Shown: positions 13,948 through 18,657 of the stretch, piece after piece | Layout of the letters: each line of letters opens with the position of its first letter | How positions within the stretch are numbered: the stretch's first letter is position 1 | NCBI GenBank assembly: GCA_016793305.1 | Contig: JAEUHU010000453.1 | Coordinates: forward strand, 1 to 18,657 | Origin: Planctomycetota bacterium | GTDB taxonomy: Bacteria; Planctomycetota; UBA1135; UBA2386 | Direction of reading: 5' to 3' | Length of the DNA stretch: 18,657 bases | The notes under the pieces: model-generated | Seen by the model: the letters and a program-made list of their open reading frames with translations, nothing else | Databases searched by the model: none | Told to the model about the DNA's origin: nothing | Program-made: the position numbers and the translations under genes

Positions 13948-15963
13948 ATGCCTCGTCTCCACGCCCGAACGGTCGGTTCCGTCCTGCTGGTGCTGGCTCC
14001 CCTGACCGCTCAGGAGCCGCGGCCAACCGTCGACGCATTCGAGTCCTACGTCGCCCACCTCGCCGCCGCCGAAGGCGCTGCCGCACGCCAGTCCGCGGGA
14101 GCCATGGTTCGCTGGCTGCAGGCGGTCCCGGCCGGCGACCGCCAGTTCGAATGGCGCGTGCTGCACGCCGAGGCCGACCACAGCGACGCGGTGCACACGA
14201 TGCCCGGCGGCGGTGTCAGCGCGCTGGCGACGTCGCCGGACGGAGACTTGCTGGCGATCGGCGCCCACGACGGCACGGTGACGCTCTGCCAGGCGGGCTC
14301 GCTGCAACCCGTTCGCACCATCACGGCCCACACCTTCGCGGTGCTGGCCCTCGCATTCGACGCGACGGGCGCACGGCTGGCCTCGTCGTCGCAGGACCGC
14401 GGCGCCAAGGTATGGAACGTCGCCAGCGGAGAGCTGCTCAGCTCGTTCGCCAACCACACCTATCCGGTCACCTCGATCCGCTGGGCGCCGGACGGGGAAC
14501 GTCTCTGCAGCACCAGCTACCAACGGCCCAAGGGCGGCGAGGTCCGCATCTGGAAGGCGAGCGACGCCACCGAGCTGCAGGTCTTGCAGAGCGGCTACGC
14601 ACCGATCACGAGTGTCGACTGGCACCCGTCCGGCGAACGGCTCGTCGCAGCGTCGTGGGACCAGCATCTGCACGTCTTCGACCTGGCGAACGCCGGCGCA
14701 GCGAAGACCTTCCGGCTCGGCGCGAAGCCCGAATATCGCGCCGCCCAGGCACAGGCCCTGTCGCCCGACGGTCGGCTGCTGGCCGTCGCCTGCAAGGACG
14801 ACCAGGCGCACCTGTTCGACGCCTGGAGCGGCGTGGCGGTGCGCGACCTCGTCGGGCACCGCAAGTCCGTCGAGGGAGTCGTGTTCTCCCCGGACGGCAG
14901 GCTGCTCGCGACGACTTCGGCCGACCAGACGGTGCGGTTGTGGGACCCGTCGACCGGCGATGCGGTGGCCACCCTGCGCGGCCATCGAAGCCTCGTGCGT
15001 GCGGTCGTGTTCGCTCGCGACGGCGCGAGCCTGTTCACCGGGAGCGCCGACGGCACCGTGCGGCGGTGGAGCATCGCCAAGGCGGTGGCCGACTCGCAGC
15101 GCCAGCGGCTGCCGAGCACGGCCTACGCACTCGCCGAACGCCCGGATGGCACGGCGCTGGCGTGTGGCTTCGCCGACGGCACGCTGCAACTGCGCAGCAT
15201 CCAGGACGGCAGCGTGGTCGTCGAGCTGCCGAAGCAGGCTGGCTGGATCGGCTCGCTGCAGTGGACCGAAGACGGCAGCGAACTGCTCGCCGCCGGCGAG
15301 ACCGGAGTGCAGATCTGGCGGATCGCCGACCGCTCGCTGGTGCGCTCTCTGGCGCAGAAGGACAGCGACGCCGCGGCACGAAGCCCCGACCGGCAGCGCC
15401 TGGTCGTCGTCAGCCGCGACGCGAAGGTCCGCTGCTTCGTGCCGGACGTCGCCGAGCCCCAGTGGGAGCATGCGGCCAAAGCCGCGCAGAAGCGGATCGC
15501 GTTCGCGCCCGACGGGCGCCTCGTCGCGGTGGTCGGGCAGGCCGGTGCGTTCCTGCACGACGCGTCGACCGGGGCCGTCGTGAAGCAACTCGTCGGCCAT
15601 CGGCTCCGGGTGCAGGCAGTGGCGTTCGCCCCCGGTGGCCGCGAACTGCTCACGCTCGGCGACGACGGCTGTGTGTGCGCCTGGAACCCGGCCGACGGCG
15701 CCCTGCTCGCACGCATCGACGCGGCCCACGATGCGGGGGGAACGGCCTTGGCGTTCGCCCCGGACGGTCGCCGGTTCGCGACGATCGGCGAAGACGATCG
15801 GTTGGTCGTCTGGGACAGCGCGACGCGGCAAGCAGTCTGGGCGCGCGACCAGAAGGACGGCTACGCCCTCGACTGGAGCCGCGACGGCACGCGGCTGTGG
15901 TTTCTGCCCCTCGCCGCGCAGCTGCAGTGCTTCGACGCGGTGCCTCGGAGCGCCAGGCCCTGA
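13948..15963 (+). CDS. Secreted WD40 protein with two predicted seven-blade propellers
   Basis: A 671-residue exported protein. Residues 1-22 form a Sec signal peptide (VLLVLAPLTAQ). Residues ~45-75 (VRWLQAVPAGDRQFEWRVL) resemble the linker that joins Ser/Thr kinase domains to WD40 regions in Planctomycetota-like proteins, but no kinase domain is present. From ~88 to the end I count 14 WD-like units, each with an SPDG/APDG-type turn, beginning near residues 88, 127, 169, 216, 262, 303, 345, 388, 430, 471, 512, 550, 593 and 635. The best are 303-378 (SADQTVRLWDPST and SADGTVRRWS). Fourteen units fit two seven-blade propellers. The probable role is a protein-interaction scaffold outside the cytoplasm; partners are unknown. 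It starts 51 bp after the protease gene and converges on the bacteriohemerythrin gene 19 bp downstream. Confidence 0.9.
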   Translation: MPRLHARTVGSVLLVLAPLTAQEPRPTVDAFESYVAHLAAAEGAAARQSAGAMVRWLQAVPAGDRQFEWRVLHAEADHSDAVHTMPGGGVSALATSPDGDLLAIGAHDGTVTLCQAGSLQPVRTITAHTFAVLALAFDATGARLASSSQDRGAKVWNVASGELLSSFANHTYPVTSIRWAPDGERLCSTSYQRPKGGEVRIWKASDATELQVLQSGYAPITSVDWHPSGERLVAASWDQHLHVFDLANAGAAKTFRLGAKPEYRAAQAQALSPDGRLLAVACKDDQAHLFDAWSGVAVRDLVGHRKSVEGVVFSPDGRLLATTSADQTVRLWDPSTGDAVATLRGHRSLVRAVVFARDGASLFTGSADGTVRRWSIAKAVADSQRQRLPSTAYALAERPDGTALACGFADGTLQLRSIQDGSVVVELPKQAGWIGSLQWTEDGSELLAAGETGVQIWRIADRSLVRSLAQKDSDAAARSPDRQRLVVVSRDAKVRCFVPDVAEPQWEHAAKAAQKRIAFAPDGRLVAVVGQAGAFLHDASTGAVVKQLVGHRLRVQAVAFAPGGRELLTLGDDGCVCAWNPADGALLARIDAAHDAGGTALAFAPDGRRFATIGEDDRLVVWDSATRQAVWARDQKDGYALDWSRDGTRLWFLPLAAQLQCFDAVPRSARP

Positions 15964-15982
15964 ATGTGGGCCCAGCGGTCCG

Positions 15983-16393
15983 TCACTTCACGCCCTTCTG
16001 GTGCAGGTGCGGCGCGTACTTCTTGTCGCTGCCCTGGATGTGCGTGACCAACCAGTTCTTCAGGAAGTTCATCACCTCGAGCGACAGCGTGCTGGTCGCA
16101 CCAGCCTTGAACTTGCCCTGCACGTCGGCGACCTGCTTCGTCAGCGCTTCGTGCTCCTTCTTGTGCGCCGGCGCGTCGGGATACGCCGTCTGCGCGAAGA
16201 ACTTCTCCTCGCGCGCGAAGTGCATCTTGGTGTAGTCGACCAGCGCGTCGAGCACCGGGCCGAGCTTCTCCTTGCCCTTGCCGGCCTGGATGCCGTCGTA
16301 GAGCTCGTTGACCATCGACACGAGCTTCTGGTGGTCGGTGTCGATCACACCGATGCCCACGCTCATCTTCTCCGTCCAAGTCATCAGTGGCAT
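15983..16393 (-). CDS. Bacteriohemerythrin
   Basis: A 136-residue single-domain hemerythrin, a four-helix bundle with a non-haem di-iron site that binds oxygen reversibly. All seven ligands are visible at canonical spacing: His21 (TDHQKL), His58 and Glu62 (HFAREEKFF), His77 and His81 (HKKEHE), His118 and Asp123 (HIQGSD). The N-terminal MTWTEKMSVGIGVID is typical of the family, as is the length. The ATG at 16393 is fixed by a strong ribosome-binding site; an internal ATG four codons in is less well placed. It lies 13 nt after the stop of the chemoreceptor-like gene and is probably co-transcribed with it, which suggests oxygen or redox sensing or oxygen delivery for that partner. There is no signal peptide, so it is cytoplasmic. 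Confidence 0.95.
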   Translation of the reverse strand: MPLMTWTEKMSVGIGVIDTDHQKLVSMVNELYDGIQAGKGKEKLGPVLDALVDYTKMHFAREEKFFAQTAYPDAPAHKKEHEALTKQVADVQGKFKAGATSTLSLEVMNFLKNWLVTHIQGSDKKYAPHLHQKGVK

Positions 16394-16407
16394 CGTTCCT
16401 CCTCCTT
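16394..16407 (-). promoter_or_regulatory. Strong Shine-Dalgarno site of the bacteriohemerythrin gene
   Basis: On the minus strand the bases just before the ATG read AAGGAGGAGGAACG, a near-perfect ribosome-binding site. It overlaps the stop codon of the upstream chemoreceptor-like gene (TGA at 16409-16407), so translation is probably coupled. It stands out because most genes in this window have no such site, and it suggests high expression of the hemerythrin. Confidence 0.85.
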
Positions 16408-17204
16408 CATGGATGTTGGGTGGTCGCCGCGTCGCCTTCGGGGCGACACTGGCCGACCATCTGCTTCGCCAGTCCGGCGATGTGGTCGAGACGCTCGGTC
16501 AGGCCTTGCACGCTCTCGCCGGCTTCGCGGGCGAACGTGGCGACGGTGCCGAGCGAGCCGTTCTGCTCGTCGACGGCCGTGGTGAGCTCGCCGAACAGCG
16601 CTGCGAAGTGGGCGAAGGCGGAGTCGACGACGACCACGCCCTGCTCGACCTCCTGATCGGCGCTGCGGATCGCCTCGATCTCGCGACCGATCTCGGCAGT
16701 CAGCCGCGCGGTGTTGGTCGCGAGCGCCTTGACCTCGTTGGCCACGACCGCGAAGCCGGCTCCCGCCTCGCCGGCGCGCGCCGCCTCGATGGCCGCGTTC
16801 AAGGCCAGGATGTTCGTCATCGACGCGATCTCGCGGATCGACGCGATGGTCGCGGCGATCTGCTCGACCGACTTCGACAGCCGCGCGATGCACTCGGTGG
16901 TCCGCCGCGACTGCGAGGCGCCGCGGTCCACGAACTCGCGCGCCGAGCCGACCTTGTCCTTCACCTCCTGCATGCGGGAGGTCATCTCGCCCATCATCCC
17001 GGCGACCATCTGCACGTTGGCGATCGCCATCGAGCTGGCCGACGACGCGGCCTCGGCGTCCTGCTCGGCCTCGCTCGCCGCCGACCGCAGCTCGTCGAAG
17101 GCCGCGCTCCGCGACGCCGAGACCTCGCCCGCGGGTGTAGCGGGTGCGGGATCCGGGCCAGGGACAGCGGCTGCGGGACGTTTGCGGAACAACGAGAAGG
17201 CCAT
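16407..17204 (-). CDS. Soluble chemoreceptor (MCP) signalling-domain protein without sensor or membrane segment
   Basis: A 265-residue protein made almost only of a methyl-accepting chemotaxis signalling domain. The hairpin tip is clear: [20 protein letters not shown] (129-148) followed by [13 protein letters not shown] (150-162), close to the canonical [17 protein letters not shown]...GFAVVA.EVR.LA that contacts CheA and CheW. Heptad-rich helices flank it (~45-130 and 163-250). The N-terminus (MAFSLFRKR, then a Pro/Ala-rich stretch to ~30) has no membrane segment, HAMP or ligand domain. Minus-strand GAGGGGGG lies 7 nt before the ATG at 17204 and supports this start over an ORF 21 codons longer. 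The bacteriohemerythrin gene follows 13 nt downstream. No che genes are in the window. It is probably a cytoplasmic receptor, or a signalling adaptor that takes oxygen input from the hemerythrin (inference). Confidence 0.85.
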   Translation of the reverse strand: MAFSLFRKRPAAAVPGPDPAPATPAGEVSASRSAAFDELRSAASEAEQDAEAASSASSMAIANVQMVAGMMGEMTSRMQEVKDKVGSAREFVDRGASQSRRTTECIARLSKSVEQIAATIASIREIASMTNILALNAAIEAARAGEAGAGFAVVANEVKALATNTARLTAEIGREIEAIRSADQEVEQGVVVVDSAFAHFAALFGELTTAVDEQNGSLGTVATFAREAGESVQGLTERLDHIAGLAKQMVGQCRPEGDAATTQHP

Positions 17205-17211
17205 CGGTGCG

Positions 17212-17219
17212 CCCCCCTC
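17212..17219 (-). promoter_or_regulatory. Shine-Dalgarno site of the chemoreceptor-like gene
   Basis: On the minus strand GAGGGGGG ends 7 nt before the ATG at 17204. It decides between this start and an in-frame ATG 21 codons further upstream at 17267, which lacks such a site. Confidence 0.6.
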
Positions 17220-17329
17220 ATCGGGTCGCGCGCCGCCCGAGTGATTGGGCACTTCGGCCCCCGCCACGCCCGGGTCCGACGGCCCAAGGAGCTTCCCCTA
17301 GCCACCGCCACACTCCCGCGCGCCTCGCC

Positions 17330-17358
17330 TTGGTTCGTGGGCCCCCGCTCCGTATCCT
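17330..17358 (+). promoter_or_regulatory. Putative promoter of lpdA
   Basis: TTGGTT (17330-17335) and TATCCT (17353-17358) are separated by exactly 17 nt, matching three and four of six consensus bases. The -10 box ends 13 nt before the ATG at 17372, with only a C/T-rich stretch in between, so the leader would be about 6-7 nt and without a Shine-Dalgarno site. It lies in the 167-bp divergent gap shared with the chemoreceptor-like gene; the rest of that gap shows nothing I can name. Confidence 0.45.
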
Positions 17359-17371
17359 CCTCGCCCCTTCC

Positions 17372-18657
17372 ATGACCTACGACGTCCTCGTGATCGGTGC
17401 CGGCCCTGCCGGCTACGTCTGCGCCATCCGCTGCGCCCAGCTCGGCCTCAAGACCGCTGTCGTCGAGAAGGAGAACCTCGGCGGCGTCTGCCTCAACGTC
17501 GGCTGCATCCCCAGCAAGGCGCTGATCGCCGCGGCCAAGCTGGTCGACAAGATCCAGCACGCCGACCTGATGGGCATCAAGGCGAAGTTCGAAGGCCTCG
17601 ACGTCGGCGCTCTCGTCGCCTGGAAGGCCGGCATCGTCAACAAGCTGACCTCTGGCGTCGGCGGCCTGCTGAAGAACCACAAGATCGACACGCACATGGG
17701 CGACGCCAAGGTGGTCGCCAAGGGCAAGGTCGAGGTCACCGGCAAGGACGGCAAGAAGACCCTCGAGGCGAAGAACCTCGTGATCGCCGTCGGCAGCACA
17801 CCGATCGAGATCCCCGGCTTCCCGTTCGACGGCGACGCGGTCTGGTCGAGCACGCACGCGCTGGCGCCGAAGCAGCTGCCCAAGCGCATGATCGTGATCG
17901 GCGGCGGCTACATCGGGCTCGAGCTCGGCCTCGTGTACCACAAGCTGGGCACGGAGATCAAAGTGCTCGAGTTCATGGACCGCGTGCTGCCGGGCATGGA
18001 GGAGGAGCTGTCCAAGGAGATGGGCCGCTCGCTCAAGAAGAAGAAGGTCGACGTCTACCTGAAGACCAAGGCGACCGGCTTCAAGAAGACCAAGAACGGC
18101 CTCGAGGTCACCGCCGAGGTCGACGGCAGGGCGCAGACGTTCGAGTGCGACGTGGTGCTGTCGTGCGTCGGCCGCCGGCCGAACGGCAAGGGCCTCGGGC
18201 TCGAGGCGATCGGCGTGAAGGTCGACGAGCGCGGCTTCGTGCCGGTCGACCACCGTCGCCAGACGAACGTGCCGGGCATCTACGCGATCGGCGACGTCGC
18301 CGGGCAGCCGATGCTGGCGCACAAGGGCTCGCACGAAGGCCTCGTCGCCGCCGCGGCGATCGCCGGCGACAAGGGTGCGGCCTACGACCCGGCGTGCATC
18401 CCGGCGGTGATCTTCACCGACCCGGAGATCGCGTCGGTCGGGCTGTCGATGGAAGAGGCGAAGAAGGCGGGCTTCGAGCCGGTCGAGGGCAAGTTCCCGT
18501 TCGGCGCCTCGGGCCGCGCGATGTCGCTCAACGAGACCGAAGGCTGGGTCAAGGTCATCGGCGATGCCAAGACCGACAAGCTGCTCGGCGTGCACATGAT
18601 CGGCCCGGAGGTGACGGAGCTCGTCGCCGAAGCGGCGCTGGCGATCGAGATGGGTGC
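17372..18657 (+). CDS. lpdA: Dihydrolipoyl dehydrogenase (E3), 3' end cut by window
   Basis: The first 428 residues of the FAD-dependent E3 enzyme, which reoxidises dihydrolipoamide on E2 and reduces NAD+. Motifs: FAD-binding GAGPAGY at 9-15, redox-active disulphide GGVCLNVGCIPSKAL with Cys40 and Cys45, NAD-binding VIGGGYIGLELG at 175-186, second FAD motif GIYAIGDVAG at 302-311, and the start of the dimerisation domain from ~343 (IPAVIFTDPEIASVG). The final ~40 residues, including the catalytic HxxxxE expected near the C-terminus, lie outside the window. Mercuric or glutathione reductase is unlikely given the CLNVGC form and lysine-rich dimer region. It probably serves the pyruvate, 2-oxoglutarate or branched-chain complex; the E1 alpha gene at the other edge of the window is a possible partner. 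Confidence 0.96.
   Translation, partial: MTYDVLVIGAGPAGYVCAIRCAQLGLKTAVVEKENLGGVCLNVGCIPSKALIAAAKLVDKIQHADLMGIKAKFEGLDVGALVAWKAGIVNKLTSGVGGLLKNHKIDTHMGDAKVVAKGKVEVTGKDGKKTLEAKNLVIAVGSTPIEIPGFPFDGDAVWSSTHALAPKQLPKRMIVIGGGYIGLELGLVYHKLGTEIKVLEFMDRVLPGMEEELSKEMGRSLKKKKVDVYLKTKATGFKKTKNGLEVTAEVDGRAQTFECDVVLSCVGRRPNGKGLGLEAIGVKVDERGFVPVDHRRQTNVPGIYAIGDVAGQPMLAHKGSHEGLVAAAAIAGDKGAAYDPACIPAVIFTDPEIASVGLSMEEAKKAGFEPVEGKFPFGASGRAMSLNETEGWVKVIGDAKTDKLLGVHMIGPEVTELVAEAALAIEMG

Noticed and set aside
11107..15831. A 1574-codon open frame on the minus strand across the multicopper oxidase, protease and WD40 genes
   Set aside because: It lies opposite three well-supported plus-strand genes. In GC-rich DNA the frame antiparallel to real codons has few stops, and the translation is Arg/Gly/Val/His-rich without recognisable motifs.
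1..18657. Mobile elements, CRISPR, tRNA/rRNA genes, phage genes
   Set aside because: I saw no transposase or integrase motifs, no regularly spaced repeats, no cloverleaf-like sequence and no rRNA-like stretch; the only tandem repeats are the in-frame 15-bp units at 9571-9630.

Overview
This is a very GC-rich (about 70% by eye), almost fully coding bacterial chromosome segment. It has 14 complete genes and two genes cut by the window edges, and no intergenic gap longer than about 170 bp. I see no mobile element, CRISPR array, tRNA or rRNA. The gene style suggests a high-GC Planctomycetota, but this rests on gene content only: secreted WD40 double propeller with a kinase-associated linker, secreted gluzincin-type protease, proline/lysine-rich secreted metal proteins, sparse Shine-Dalgarno sites. 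Myxococcota or Acidobacteriota cannot be excluded.

Layout. (1) 2-553: 3' end of a branched-chain-type 2-oxoacid dehydrogenase E1 alpha gene. (2) 576-8309: an ABC-transporter-dependent surface polysaccharide locus. It holds a 1088-residue fusion of a methyltransferase, a coiled coil and two glycosyltransferases, an oppositely oriented radical SAM/SPASM protein, the permease/ATPase pair wzm-wzt (Wzt has a C-terminal carbohydrate-binding domain), and a WecB-type UDP-GlcNAc 2-epimerase. (3) 8409-12624: a tightly packed operon for metal, probably copper, handling outside the cytoplasm. It encodes a secreted Cys-rich protein, a secreted protein with three TRASH/YHS-like repeats, a 75-residue lipoprotein, a TolC-family outer-membrane lipoprotein and a Tat-exported two-domain multicopper oxidase. 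Three of the junctions are GTGA or ATGA overlaps. (4) 12682-15963: a secreted zinc-protease-like protein and a secreted 14-blade WD40 protein. (5) 15983-17204, minus strand: a two-gene operon of a soluble, sensor-less chemoreceptor signalling core and a bacteriohemerythrin. (6) 17372 to the end: dihydrolipoyl dehydrogenase (E3), cut at its 3' end.

The two most interesting modules are the fused methyltransferase/glycosyltransferase and the mini-chemoreceptor/hemerythrin pair. The fusion joins in one chain functions that WbdD and WbdA split in the E. coli O8/O9a pathway, and it sits beside a Wzt that carries a carbohydrate-binding domain. The mini-chemoreceptor/hemerythrin pair looks like a split version of DcrH-type receptors. 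The metal operon contains two poorly characterised secreted Cys-rich proteins and a promoter with an 11-bp direct repeat straddling its -35 region. Several genes have a -10-like element only 6-13 nt before the start codon and no Shine-Dalgarno site, which points to leaderless or nearly leaderless mRNAs. All functional statements come from reading the sequence by eye; no database search was run.
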